DNA from: Staphylococcus chromogenes
Lineage (GTDB): Bacteria > Bacillota > Bacilli > Staphylococcales > Staphylococcaceae
Assembly: GCF_029024625.1 (NCBI RefSeq)
Contig: NZ_CP118953.1
Span: forward strand, 868,001-932,000
Reading direction: 5' to 3'
DNA: 64,000 nt
Positions 41,805 to 50,336 of this stretch are shown here, piece after piece. The notes under the pieces were generated by a model. It did not search any database and was not told the DNA's origin. It was given only the letters and a program-made list of their open reading frames with translations. The position numbers and the translations under genes were made by a program. Position 1 is the stretch's first letter; each line of letters starts with the position of its first letter.

Positions 41805-43709
41805 ATGAACAACAATGTCAAAACAACACATGGAATTCGAAAATACAAAATTGGAGTAGCGTCTGTCGTATTAGGGACAGTCATCTTTTTAGCAAACCAT
41901 AGTTCAAGTGAGGTTAAAGCTGCAGAAGTTGATACTGTAGGACCAGACACACTACAACAAACAACCCAAGTCAACACAAATTTAAAAAATGAAAATTTAA
42001 CTAAATCAGAGACTCCAGTACAAAGTAACCAACATCTGCAAAAGAACGTAGATTTAAAAACGAATGAAGGTATAGAGCGTCATCAAACTAAATCAATCGC
42101 ACAACCAGTAAAACATGAAGCATCTCAAATGACACAAAATGAAGATATTCAAACAACTAAAGTTGCTAATGATGTTCAACCAACGATATCACCAAGATCT
42201 TCAAACCCTCAACCACAGATTCAAAAAGCATCGCCTATTTCTCAAGACACTATCAACAATACATTCAAGCATATTGCTTTCGTCAGTAACCTAAACAACC
42301 AAGTGAAAAGTGGGACGCTTATTGGCAACGTTCTTAGTCAACAAGTTAAGGCAGGTAACCCTATAGTAAAAATTTACGAAGCCATGGGTCATGGGTTGTT
42401 AAATCCGAGTGTATTTGCAGATACAACGAATACAAAAGCATTTAAAGATATTACACCTAAAATGGTAAATAATATTTATTACACAAACAATGGATATCAA
42501 ATGGACATAGAAGATTTAAGCAAAAATTATGTCGTTGTCACTGAAGGAAAATATGCAAAAGATGCGCACCTATTAAAATATCAGACACAACTTATTGGTT
42601 ATCCTAATATGTTTAGTGGCTACAGAACAGCACATATGGGTTGGACGAACGTACTAAAATTTTATAAAAATAATGCAGCTGGTTATGGCACTACAACTTC
42701 CAATTTAGATAAAGACGATTTCATTGTAAATGACGAAAAATCAAAAGAGATTTTAAAAGGTAAAGAAAATACACGAAAAACAGATTCATGGAATGACGGC
42801 AACATCAAAATTGTTGAGCCTAAAAAAGATCCATGGAACGACGGCAACATCAAAATCATTGAACCAAAGAAAGAAGCACCGAATGCAGATTCAGATGATT
42901 TTATCTTAAAAGATGAAGGCTTAAATAAAATTTTAAAAGGTGAACCAAAAGCGCCTAAAAAAGATCCATGGAACGACGGCAATATTAAAATCGTTGAGCC
43001 GAAAAAAGAACAACTTCAATCACCGAAAAAAGATCCGTGGAACGACGGCAACATCAAAATCATTGAACCAAAGAAAGAAACACCGAATGTAGATTCAGAT
43101 GACTTTATCTTAAAAGATGAAGACTTAAAAAAAATTTTAAAAGGTGAACCAAAAGCGCCTAAAAAAGATCCATGGAATGATGGTAACATTAAAATCATTG
43201 AACCAAAGAAAGAAAAAGAGCAGCCTAAAAATGAAATGCCTCAACCAAATGGACCATCAGAAAAAGAAAACAAACCACAACCTAAAGATAAAATGGAAAC
43301 TCCGAAACCCGAAGTTGAGAAAAAACAAGAAATGATACCGAAAAAAGAGCATTCTGGAGAAAAAACACCTAAAAACGAAACACCAAAAATTTTAGAACCA
43401 GAAGTGGAGAAAAAAGCACCACACATGGAGCGTCAGTCAGACACAAACCTACCAAAGGCGCATTTGGAATCAGAAATGCATCCTTCAATGAATAAACAAT
43501 ATGAAATGTACTCAAAAATGATGACGCCACAGAACACGCATAAAGAAAACAAACAGATGAAAAGTCAGGATTCTGAGCATAAAAACGACAAAATGTTACC
43601 AGAAACGGGACATGATTCATCTACGCAAACAACAGGGATTATAGGGGCATTTTTAACTATCTTTGGTTTAGCTACTTTGATAAAACGTCGTAAACATTCA
43701 AAACAGTAA
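41805..43709 (+). CDS. LPXTG surface protein with a single N3-like domain and WNDGNIK repeats
   Basis: A 634-residue wall-anchored protein. The signal peptide has HGIRKYKIGVASVVLG. After about 110 residues of low complexity comes one domain (about 152-296, NTFKHIAFV to NNAAGYG) clearly homologous to the N3 domain of the adhesin at 37557, but there is no N2 domain or TYTFTDYVD-like motif. Residues 304-470 are repeats: five WNDGNIKI(V/I)EPKK units alternating with three DDFIxxDE..KILKG units. A Lys/Pro/Glu-rich spacer, LPETG near 598, a membrane helix and RRKHSKQ follow. The ATG at 41805 is eight bases after GGAGG. The ligand is unknown, and I recognise no named protein with this architecture. 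Confidence 0.85.
   Translation: MNNNVKTTHGIRKYKIGVASVVLGTVIFLANHSSSEVKAAEVDTVGPDTLQQTTQVNTNLKNENLTKSETPVQSNQHLQKNVDLKTNEGIERHQTKSIAQPVKHEASQMTQNEDIQTTKVANDVQPTISPRSSNPQPQIQKASPISQDTINNTFKHIAFVSNLNNQVKSGTLIGNVLSQQVKAGNPIVKIYEAMGHGLLNPSVFADTTNTKAFKDITPKMVNNIYYTNNGYQMDIEDLSKNYVVVTEGKYAKDAHLLKYQTQLIGYPNMFSGYRTAHMGWTNVLKFYKNNAAGYGTTTSNLDKDDFIVNDEKSKEILKGKENTRKTDSWNDGNIKIVEPKKDPWNDGNIKIIEPKKEAPNADSDDFILKDEGLNKILKGEPKAPKKDPWNDGNIKIVEPKKEQLQSPKKDPWNDGNIKIIEPKKETPNVDSDDFILKDEDLKKILKGEPKAPKKDPWNDGNIKIIEPKKEKEQPKNEMPQPNGPSEKENKPQPKDKMETPKPEVEKKQEMIPKKEHSGEKTPKNETPKILEPEVEKKAPHMERQSDTNLPKAHLESEMHPSMNKQYEMYSKMMTPQNTHKENKQMKSQDSEHKNDKMLPETGHDSSTQTTGIIGAFLTIFGLATLIKRRKHSKQ
42714..43215 (+). repeat. WNDGNIK / DDFI-KILKG repeat array
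   Basis: The Trp codons of the WNDGNIK motif lie at 42789, 42834, 42969, 43038 and 43173. Copies 2-3 and 4-5 are each offset by exactly 204 bp, showing duplication of a 68-residue super-unit (45 plus 23 residues). Confidence 0.9.
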
Positions 43710-43730
43710 TCTATTAATTCGAATACTTCT

Positions 43731-43768
43731 CAAAAATTCCTCCTAACCAGTTTAGGGGGATTTGTTGT
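43731..43768 (+). terminator. Probable terminator
   Basis: AATTCCTCCTAA pairs imperfectly with TTTAGGGGGATT around CCAG, followed by TTGTTG. Confidence 0.5.
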
Positions 43769-43863
43769 TAATGTCATACAATATCACCTTAAAATTCCAT
43801 TTTACATTTTTTAGTATATATTTAACCTCAACCTTTTTTAGTTGACATATAACAAAATTTTTA

Positions 43864-43893
43864 TTGCTCTTTTGCTAATTTTCAGATTATAAT
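43864..43893 (+). promoter_or_regulatory. Probable gltT promoter
   Basis: A weak TTGCTC, an 18-bp spacer, then a perfect TATAAT (43888-43893). Confidence 0.5.
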
Positions 43894-43922
43894 ATCTTTA
43901 TTGAGTAAAGGGGGATGAATAT

Positions 43923-45209
43923 ATGAAGTTTAAAGGACTTACAATGAAGATTGTAATTGCACTTATTTTAGGGATTTCAATCGGTTCGTTATTTAATTTC
44001 TTTGAAGGGGCTCAGTGGGTTTCATTCATCAATAAATATATTTTAAATGTAATTGGACAAATCTTTTTAAATTTAATCTTTATGCTTGTTGTGCCTGTTG
44101 TTTTTGTCTCAATAGTGCTAGGCGTAATTGGTGTAGGTGATCCGAAGTTGCTAGGTGGCATTGGATTAAAAACAATGGTTTTCTTCTTAACAACGACTGC
44201 GTTAGCGATTACACTTGCCATGATTTTAGCTTTAATTGTTAAACCAGGTGCAGGGCATTCGGATTTATTAAAAAGTGAAGAAGTAGCATCTTACCAAAAA
44301 CAATTAGATAGTCAAAAATCAGGTGCTGACTCACCGATGAATCAAACATTTGATCAAACGTTAATTAATTTCTTCCCAAAAAATGCTGTACAAGCAATGA
44401 CTGAAGGGAACATGCTTCAAATTATTACATTTGCCATCTTTATCGGTATTGGAATTATGATGGTTGGTGAAAAAGGAAAAATTGTACATAAATTCTTTGA
44501 ACAATTTAATGAAGTCCTAATGTATATAATTTCCATGATTATGAACGTTTTTGCGCCAATTGGTACTTTTGGTTTAGTCGCGCATGCTTTTACAGAAGCA
44601 GGTTTTGGGGCAATACGACAACTCGGATTATACTTTATCGTCGTCTTAGCTGCGTTATTTATCCATTTCTTCGTTGTCTATGGAGGTGCTGTTAAATTTC
44701 TTGCACGTCGTAGTCCAATGGAATTTTTCAAAGGGTTTTTACCAGCGATTACAGTAGGATTTGGTGGATCAAGCTCAAACGCCGCATTACCAGTATCTAT
44801 GGAATGTACGAAACGTTTGGGGGTTCGTCCTGAAATTGCAAGTTTCGTACAGCCTCTCGGAGCCACAATAAACATGGACGGTACAGCCATTATGCAGGGG
44901 GTGGCAACAATTTTTATCGCGCAGTTAATGGGTGCGGATTTAACGTTACTTCAATTGATTACTGTAGTAGCAATTGCGGTTATCGCATCGGTTGGAACAG
45001 CAGGTGTTCCTGGCGTGGGTCTCATTATGTTAGCAATGGTGTTAACAGCAGTAGGTTTGAACCCAGCGGCAATTGGTATCATCTTGGGTATTGACCGATT
45101 ATTAGATATGACACGTACAGCGGTTAACATTACTGGGGATGCAGCGTGTGCATTAATTTTATCTGAACGTGAAGGACGTAAATTAAAAGGAAATATGCAT
45201 GTTGAGTAA
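43923..45209 (+). CDS. gltT: Glutamate/dicarboxylate:cation symporter (DAACS)
   Basis: A 428-residue Na+ or H+ coupled symporter of the GltT/GltP/DctA family. The family motifs are intact: GGSSSNAALPVSMECTKRLG near residue 282 (serine-rich hairpin), NMDGTAIMQG near 317, GVPGVGLIMLAMVLTAVGLN near 360, and the substrate-site DRLLDMTRTAVNITGDAACA near 395. The start follows AAAGGGGGA. It sits in the accessory region yet has ordinary codon use and its own terminator. Glutamate versus C4-dicarboxylate preference cannot be settled here. Confidence 0.88.
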   Translation: MKFKGLTMKIVIALILGISIGSLFNFFEGAQWVSFINKYILNVIGQIFLNLIFMLVVPVVFVSIVLGVIGVGDPKLLGGIGLKTMVFFLTTTALAITLAMILALIVKPGAGHSDLLKSEEVASYQKQLDSQKSGADSPMNQTFDQTLINFFPKNAVQAMTEGNMLQIITFAIFIGIGIMMVGEKGKIVHKFFEQFNEVLMYIISMIMNVFAPIGTFGLVAHAFTEAGFGAIRQLGLYFIVVLAALFIHFFVVYGGAVKFLARRSPMEFFKGFLPAITVGFGGSSSNAALPVSMECTKRLGVRPEIASFVQPLGATINMDGTAIMQGVATIFIAQLMGADLTLLQLITVVAIAVIASVGTAGVPGVGLIMLAMVLTAVGLNPAAIGIILGIDRLLDMTRTAVNITGDAACALILSEREGRKLKGNMHVE

Positions 45210-45234
45210 ATAATGCGAAAGCCGAATCTCTCGT

Positions 45235-45278
45235 AAGCTCCTTATGAAGTAAACACTTTATAAGGAGCTTTTTGTTGT
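45235..45278 (+). terminator. gltT terminator
   Basis: AAGCTCCTTAT (45235-45245) pairs with ATAAGGAGCTT (45260-45270), followed by TTT. Confidence 0.85.
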
Positions 45279-45297
45279 TTTTTATTTCTTCAAAGAA

Positions 45298-45623
45298 TTA
45301 AACATCGATATTTTCTACAGATAACAAATCATTAATAAATTTTTCAAAATCACTTTTAGTGACGTTAAGGCGTAGGGAAATACCAGAGTCTGTTGCACAA
45401 TTATTTAATCTTAATCCTGAATCCATATTGAGTAAAAGTGACAATTCCTCAGGTCCATATTCTATCAAAGTAAATGATAAATCAGGTTCAAAGAAATGAA
45501 TTTCACTCACTGGTGGTGTGTAGTCAAACTTTTTCAATTGATTAATGTCATGACTAAATATCGCAAATTCATTGATGAGTTGTTGTTCTTCAAATTTTAA
45601 TGTTGTGTCAATATAAAAAATTT
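45298..45623 (-). pseudogene. 3' part of a small host gene split by the composite transposon
   Basis: This is the downstream half of a gene whose upstream half lies at 49241-49348. Removing the transposon and one 8-bp target copy restores an uninterrupted frame of 142 codons (141 residues) beginning MHLKTLILKDVYHG and ending LLSVENIDV. The protein is acidic and soluble, with no motif I recognise. In the present arrangement a spurious frame starts in the IS end at 45636. Confidence 0.85.
45616..45623. repeat. Left target-site duplication
   Basis: AAAAATTT, identical to 49241-49248, immediately outside the left IS terminus. Confidence 0.9.
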
Positions 45624-46414
45624 GGTTCTGTTGCAAAGTTGATTTTATAACATAATTTTAACAAAAAGGAGTCTTCTGTATGAACTATTTCAGATATAAA
45701 CAATTCGAGAAAGATGTCATCACTGTAGCCGTTGGCTACTACCTAAGATACGCATTGAGTTATCGTGATATATTTGAAATATTAAGAGAACGTGGTGTCA
45801 ATGTTCATCATTCAACAGTCTATCGTTGGGTTCAAGAATATGCACCGATTTTGTATCAGATTTGGAAGAAAAAGCATAAAAAAGCTTATTATAAATGGCA
45901 TATCGATGAGACATATATCAAAATTAAGGGCAAATGGTGCTATTTATATCGTGCGATTGATGCAAACGCCATACATTAGATATTTGGTTGCGTAAGCCAA
46001 CGAGATAATCATGCGGCATATGCGTTTATTAAGCGTCTTATTAAGCAATTTGTCAAACCCAAAATAATAATTACAGATCAAGCACCTTCAACGAAGGCCG
46101 CAATGTCTAAACTAATCAAATATTTTAAACTCATCCCGTACTGTCATTGTACCTCTAAATATTTAAATAATCTCATTGAACAAGATCATCGTCATATCAA
46201 AGTAAGGAAAATAAGTTATCAAAGTATCAATACGCCAAAGAATAAGATTAAAGGCATTGAATGTATTTATGGATTATATAAAAAGAACCGCAGATCTCTT
46301 CAGATCTACGGGTTTTCGCCATGCCGTGAAATTAGCATCATGCTAGCAAGTTAATACGAAGTATTATTTTAAACATTAGTCTAGAGGTTTATTTTTTAAC
46401 TTTGCAACATAATC
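45624..46414 (+). mobile_element. IS431-like element, left copy (decayed)
   Basis: About 791 bp. The left terminal repeat is perfect; the right one is eroded, with AACTTTGCAACA (46398-46409) followed by TAATC instead of GAACC. The transposase is frameshifted. Confidence 0.88.
45680..46354 (+). pseudogene. IS6-family transposase, frameshifted
   Basis: Over 675 bp this aligns end to end with the intact copy at 48505. A one-base loss near 45967 brings in a stop (TAG at about 45977), and a one-base gain near 45999 restores the frame. The second half then reads to the normal C-terminus (ISIMLAS). As it stands no full-length transposase can be made, so this copy would depend on the right-hand one. 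Confidence 0.88.
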
Positions 46415-46460
46415 TGATAGATTATATCAACTCAATAACGAAGATTAACTTTAACCGTTA

Positions 46461-46506
46461 AGAGAGCTATCTAACTCGTTTGGAGGCTAGATAGCTCTCT
46501 TTATTT
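46461..46506. terminator. Strong hairpin, probable terminator
   Basis: Perfect 13-bp stem AGAGAGCTATCTA (46461-46473) with TAGATAGCTCTCT (46488-46500), followed by TTTATTT on the plus strand. Confidence 0.7.
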
Positions 46507-46604
46507 GCGTCCATTTATGTAAGGCGCTGTATCTATTAGTTTTCGGGGCTTTTGTACGGTTTATGGGGTTAATAATAGGTTTCTGGTTTATTATTATTGT
46601 TTGA

Positions 46605-46640
46605 GTCTACACTGCGCACGGTGTAGACGTTATTTTTTTT
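46605..46640. terminator. Hairpin with long T-run
   Basis: GTCTACAC (46605-46612) pairs with GTGTAGAC (46621-46628), followed by GTTATTTTTTTT on the plus strand. Confidence 0.65.
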
Positions 46641-46677
46641 GACCCTGGTATATTAAATATCTTAATTTGATAACTAA

Positions 46678-47874
46678 CTAATTTTTTTCGACTTTCGGGA
46701 TAGAAGCACTTTTTTTATTGACTAACTTCACATTATAAATATAAAGAATTAATGGTATTACTAGTAGAGCAGAACAATAAATGAAGGTCAAATTATATCC
46801 TGATTTTAAAATCAAAAATCCAAATATTACACCCGATAGAATTTCTCCTAATGCTCCTGAAGCGCCATTTAAAGAAAATATAGTTGCCATACTTGTTGAT
46901 TTATCAGACATTTCTTGATTTATAGCATTGTTAATTACAGCATTCATTAAATCATCTGCTATTGTCACTAGAGAAACACTAAAAAATGCAACGACTTTTT
47001 TTCCTATAGATAATAATAAAATAAGCAATATAGATATAAATGTTATTAGAACATTATATCTTTCCGGCACTCGATTTAATTGATTATCAAAAACAGAAAA
47101 GATGTGTAAAAGTATTAATAAGGTGATACCTCCAACTGTTGTGACAAAACCAAATGCGCTTTCATCGATGTTTATATGCTGAAAAAAAGGTTGCCAATAC
47201 CTATCAATTGTATCTATAACAAAAGCAAAGAAAAAGCTAGCTATTATAATGTTCATTGTCCTTGTGTTTTTTAACATTGCAACACTTGCATTTTTGATGA
47301 TATCAATTATAGAATTACAATCTTCTATTTCATTTTGCTCGCTTTTTCTAATTTTCACAAAAAAGATTAAATATAAGATTAATATTAATGAACTCATTGC
47401 TGCTAATATAAATGGCAAGAATTCGTTTATTTTATAAATAAAACTAGCTAAAGGAGAAATTATAATGATAAATAGTATAAATATCTTTGTATTATTAAAA
47501 AGTACTCGTGTAAAGTCACTTTTTTCCGTTTCTTTACTAATCCATGATTCAAATGTTCCAGAAAATAAAGTTTCTGATAATGTCCAGGTTAGCAACAGTA
47601 TAATCAGTATCATTAAATTTGAAGAAAACGGAAATAAAAACCAAGTAATCGAAAGACAGAAAAATGAAGCTATTAAATTATATTTAATTCCAAACTTGTC
47701 AGAAATAGCTCCAGATGGTATTTCAAATACAAATTTCATTATTTCAAAAACAGTTCCTATTACTCCCAACAGAAAAAGATTATAACCAGAATTATACAAA
47801 TATATAATCCAAATAGGAGCGTAAAAACCTATAGTAATACCTCTTAATAATGAAACTATATATAGGTTTTTCAT
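46678..47874 (-). CDS. MFS transporter (transposon cargo)
   Basis: A 398-residue, 12-helix major facilitator. The helix 2-3 loop has GAISDKFGIKYN, the usual GxxxDRxGR-like motif, and EIPSG precedes it. It is notably AT-rich and rich in Ile, Asn and Lys compared with the core transporters here, suggesting a foreign source. AAAGGAG lies before its ATG, and it begins only three bases after the asparagine-synthase-like fragment, so both belonged to one operon. An exporter of the product of that operon, or of a drug, is plausible; no substrate can be read. Confidence 0.85.
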   Translation of the reverse strand: MKNLYIVSLLRGITIGFYAPIWIIYLYNSGYNLFLLGVIGTVFEIMKFVFEIPSGAISDKFGIKYNLIASFFCLSITWFLFPFSSNLMILIILLLTWTLSETLFSGTFESWISKETEKSDFTRVLFNNTKIFILFIIIISPLASFIYKINEFLPFILAAMSSLILILYLIFFVKIRKSEQNEIEDCNSIIDIIKNASVAMLKNTRTMNIIIASFFFAFVIDTIDRYWQPFFQHINIDESAFGFVTTVGGITLLILLHIFSVFDNQLNRVPERYNVLITFISILLILLLSIGKKVVAFFSVSLVTIADDLMNAVINNAINQEMSDKSTSMATIFSLNGASGALGEILSGVIFGFLILKSGYNLTFIYCSALLVIPLILYIYNVKLVNKKSASIPKVEKN

Positions 47875-47877
47875 AAT

Positions 47878-48442
47878 TTATACAACTCCTTTAAATACGT
47901 TGATTGTGTTTTCTTTCAGCAAACATTTTTTTAATAATTTTACATTTATATACCTAATAAATGGCTCTATAGCTCTATCTTTCGAAAAGTTAAATTCTAA
48001 ACTTTTTGTTAAATTATTAAATTCATGTTGATTATCTGAAATCTCTTTCAATAACTGATAGTTATTATATTTAAAAAACTCCAACAGCATATTTCTAATA
48101 TGCTGTTCACCTTCTCCAAAATAAAAAGGTGTTTTTTCTTTATTTGTTATATGTGGAGGAAGGTTTTTTTCTAGTGATCTTCTTAAAATTTTTTTATCAT
48201 ACAGCAATTTTTTGTTGCTTTGGTGACAAATTAATCGAAAAATTCACTAGATCATAATCTAGAAATGGGACTCTGTTTTCTAACCCCCAAAATGATGCTA
48301 AACGATCTTCAAAATGACAATCATACATTATTAAATCTACATACATAGATTTCAAGTAATCATAATAGTAATTTTCTTTGACCTCAAACTTCACAAATTC
48401 TGAGTAGTTATTATTCCAGTAATCCCTCTCCATGTCATTTCC
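47878..48442 (-). pseudogene. Asparagine-synthase-like gene, 5'-truncated and frameshifted
   Basis: Only the C-terminal part of an AsnB-type synthetase domain remains. FEDRLASFWGLENRVPFLDYDLVNFS matches the conserved DR.S...LE.RVPFLD region, and LYDKKILRRSLEKNLPPHI the K-x-LR region near the C-terminus. The frame breaks at a six-A run near 48206-48211; removing one A joins the halves as PKQQK-LLYDKK. The 5' end is cut by the right IS at 48442, so the glutaminase domain and the ATP-binding PP-loop are lost. It cannot be active as seen. Confidence 0.8.
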
Positions 48443-49240
48443 GGTTCTGTTGCAAAGTTAGAAATATAGTATAATAAATAGTAAACAAAAATGAGGTGCA
48501 GAGGATGAATTATTTCAGATATAAACAATTTGACAAAGATGTCATTACTGTAGCCGTTGGCTACTATCTAGGATATGCATTAAGTTATCGAAATATATCT
48601 GAAATATTGAGAGAACGAGGCATCTATGTTCATTATTCAACAATTTATCGGTGGGTACAGGAATATGCTCCTATTTTGTATCAAATTTGGAAGAAAAAGA
48701 ATAAGCAAGCTTATTATAAATGGCATATAGACGAGACGTATATCAAAATTAAAGGGCAATGGCATTATTTATATCGCGCTATTGATGCAGATGGCCATAC
48801 ACTAGATATTTCGTTACGTAAGAAACGAGATAATCACTCAGCATATACGTTTATTAAACGTCTTATTCAACAATTTGGCAAGCCTCAAATGATAATTACA
48901 GACCAAGCACTTTCAACGAAGGTGGCAATGTCCAAAGTGATTAAAGATTTTAAACTTACCCCCAACTGTCATTGTACCTCTAAATATTTAAATAATCTCA
49001 TTGAACAAGATCATCGTCATATCAAATCAAAGAAAATAAGTTATCAAAGTATCAATACGGCAAAGAATACAATCAAAGGCATTGAATGTATTTATGGACT
49101 ATATAAAAAGAACCGCAGATCTCTTCAGATCTATGGGTTTTCGCCATGCCGTGTAATTAGCATCATGCTAGCTAGTTAATACGAAGTATTATTTTAAACA
49201 TAAGGTTAGATACTTATCTTTCTAACTTTGCAACAGAGCC
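48443..49240 (+). mobile_element. IS431-like element, right copy (intact)
   Basis: 798 bp with terminal repeats GGTTCTGTTGCAAAGTT (48443-48459) and AACTTTGCAACAGAGCC (49224-49240), differing at one position. The transposase is intact. Confidence 0.92.
48505..49179 (+). CDS. IS6-family (IS431/IS257-like) transposase
   Basis: A 224-residue DDE transposase, the normal length for IS431. It starts MNYFRYKQFDKDV, has a helix-turn-helix (ISEILRERGIYVHYSTIYRWV, about residues 27-50), and catalytic motifs WHIDETYIKIKG, ITDQALSTK and LIEQDHRHIK. The ATG at 48505 follows GAGGTGCAGAGG. It is the only complete transposase in the unit and could mobilise both copies. Confidence 0.95.
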   Translation: MNYFRYKQFDKDVITVAVGYYLGYALSYRNISEILRERGIYVHYSTIYRWVQEYAPILYQIWKKKNKQAYYKWHIDETYIKIKGQWHYLYRAIDADGHTLDISLRKKRDNHSAYTFIKRLIQQFGKPQMIITDQALSTKVAMSKVIKDFKLTPNCHCTSKYLNNLIEQDHRHIKSKKISYQSINTAKNTIKGIECIYGLYKKNRRSLQIYGFSPCRVISIMLAS

Positions 49241-49248
49241 AAAAATTT
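49241..49248. repeat. Right target-site duplication
   Basis: AAAAATTT, identical to 45616-45623. Confidence 0.9.
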
Positions 49249-49348
49249 TCTCCCCATAATCCTCTAAAATCTTTTTTAAAACTAATTCTAACGAAGTATT
49301 GCTCGTTCCATGGTACACGTCTTTTAAAATAAGCGTTTTTAGGTGCAT
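49241..49348 (-). pseudogene. 5' part of the small host gene split by the transposon
   Basis: Starts with ATG at 49348, eight bases after AGAGG, and encodes MHLKTLILKDVYHGTSNTS.. up to EDYGEKIF, where the transposon begins. It continues in frame at 45615 once the insertion is removed. Its own start signals are intact, so a short truncated product could still be made. Confidence 0.82.
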
Positions 49349-49680
49349 TATTTGTGCCTCTCTCCCACTTAAATTTTGGATTTATAAATATCAACTACTA
49401 ATCGTATACTTGTCTCTTTATGATTATATAAATTTGGTACTTTTCTGCCACATCTATAAAACATTAAATTGCCTTCTTTAAATTCTCACAAAACAAACAC
49501 TCTTACGTTTTGCTTATTTCTTAATTTAATGAAAAGTATTTTTTTCCTATTTGCTGAATGGATTAAACAAAAATTAAGAAACATATTATGCAATTATAAG
49601 ACGTAAAATAAACTTTATTTATAGTTAATATATATTTAATATAACCATATTGTAATGCATAATTTAGCGCTATATAATGA
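49349..49680. other. AT-rich spacer without a gene
   Basis: About 330 bp with no supported gene. It contains the upstream region of the split host gene and the boundary of the decayed adhesin; a TATATAAT lies just before 49680 but has no obvious -35. Confidence 0.4.
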
Positions 49681-50251
49681 GTGAAGTCTAATGTTAATGC
49701 AACTCATATACTGGGATTTTTGGTTGCAGACACAGAAAAAGATAAACCTTCGTTCAAAACAGGCGCACATCACCCAATTGAATTTGTAGAAGATACGACG
49801 TCACATTTTGGTGGTTCTAATCAAGGGCGCGTAGAGGAAGAAGATACTTTACCGAACAGCTTTGTTCCTCCTATAACTCCAAAAGAGGACGAGCTAGAGA
49901 TGCCTTCAGAACCTGAAGTTCCGAAAGTGAATGCGCCAAAAGAAAATAGTGAAATCCCTCCTGTGCCAAAAACAGATTTTGTCTAATTCACCTGAAGTAA
50001 ACCAGGTTAAAGTGAAAAATGAACATTCAATTAAAACAACCGTTGTAGGTGAAAGGCCAAAATTTAAAAGATTTAACACAGTTCAAATAAGTGATTCAAA
50101 TAAAATGACTGAGACAAGAAAAGACGTAAAATTAAAACAGAAAGCCTTACCAAATACTGGTAAAAGTTCTAATAAAAATGCTGTTTTATTAGGAGGATTA
50201 ATGAGTTTATTAGGATTAACGCTATTAAGAAGAAAAAAGGTTAGTAAATAA
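49681..50251 (+). pseudogene. Decayed third LPXTG adhesin, FnBP-like 3' remnant
   Basis: No signal peptide or A-domain remains; an in-frame stop precedes position 49681. The first part, DTEKDKPSFKTGAHHPIEFVEDT and VEEEDTLPNSF, closely resembles fibronectin-binding repeats of FnBPA. A proline-rich spacer follows, then a one-base frameshift in a T-run near 49975 (removing one T links PVPKTD to LSNSPEV). The other frame continues to LPNTGKSS, a membrane helix and LLRRKKVSK. It is a remnant of a third wall-anchored adhesin in this region. Confidence 0.82.
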
Positions 50252-50287
50252 TGGTTATGGGGCTGGGACATAATTCCTAGCCAAAAA

Positions 50288-50336
50288 AGAGAATCGATTA
50301 GGTAAAATCATTTTTACTTAATCGATTCTCTTTATA
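50288..50336. terminator. Terminator hairpin downstream of the adhesin remnant
   Basis: GAGAATCGATTA pairs with TAATCGATTCTC (ending near 50330), followed by TTTATAT. A GGGGCTGGGACATAATTCC motif precedes it, a sequence I recall as common in staphylococcal intergenic regions. Confidence 0.75.

Larger units (their letters stand above)
46415..46677. other. Cargo 3' flank with two hairpins
   Basis: No gene. It holds two strong hairpins (listed separately) downstream of the minus-strand MFS gene. Confidence 0.6.
45624..49240. mobile_element. IS431-like composite transposon
   Basis: A 3617-bp unit bounded by two IS6-family elements in the same orientation. The outer ends are GGTTCTGTTGCAAAGTT (45624-45640) and AACTTTGCAACAGAGCC (49224-49240), and an identical 8-bp duplication flanks the whole unit, so it entered as one piece. 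Between the IS copies (about 46415-48442) lie an MFS transporter gene and a fragment of an asparagine-synthase-like gene, both on the minus strand. The left IS is decayed and the right IS is intact. Confidence 0.9.

Noticed and set aside
42683..43198. Minus-strand repetitive frames opposite the WNDGNIK array
   Set aside because: Antisense images of the repeat array, without start signals.
43842..43893. TTGACA at 43842 as -35 for gltT
   Set aside because: It is 40 bp from the only good TATAAT, too far for one promoter.
45624..45636. Start codon at 45636 for the gene ending at 45298
   Set aside because: The first codons come from the IS terminal repeat; the real start is at 49348 on the other side of the transposon.
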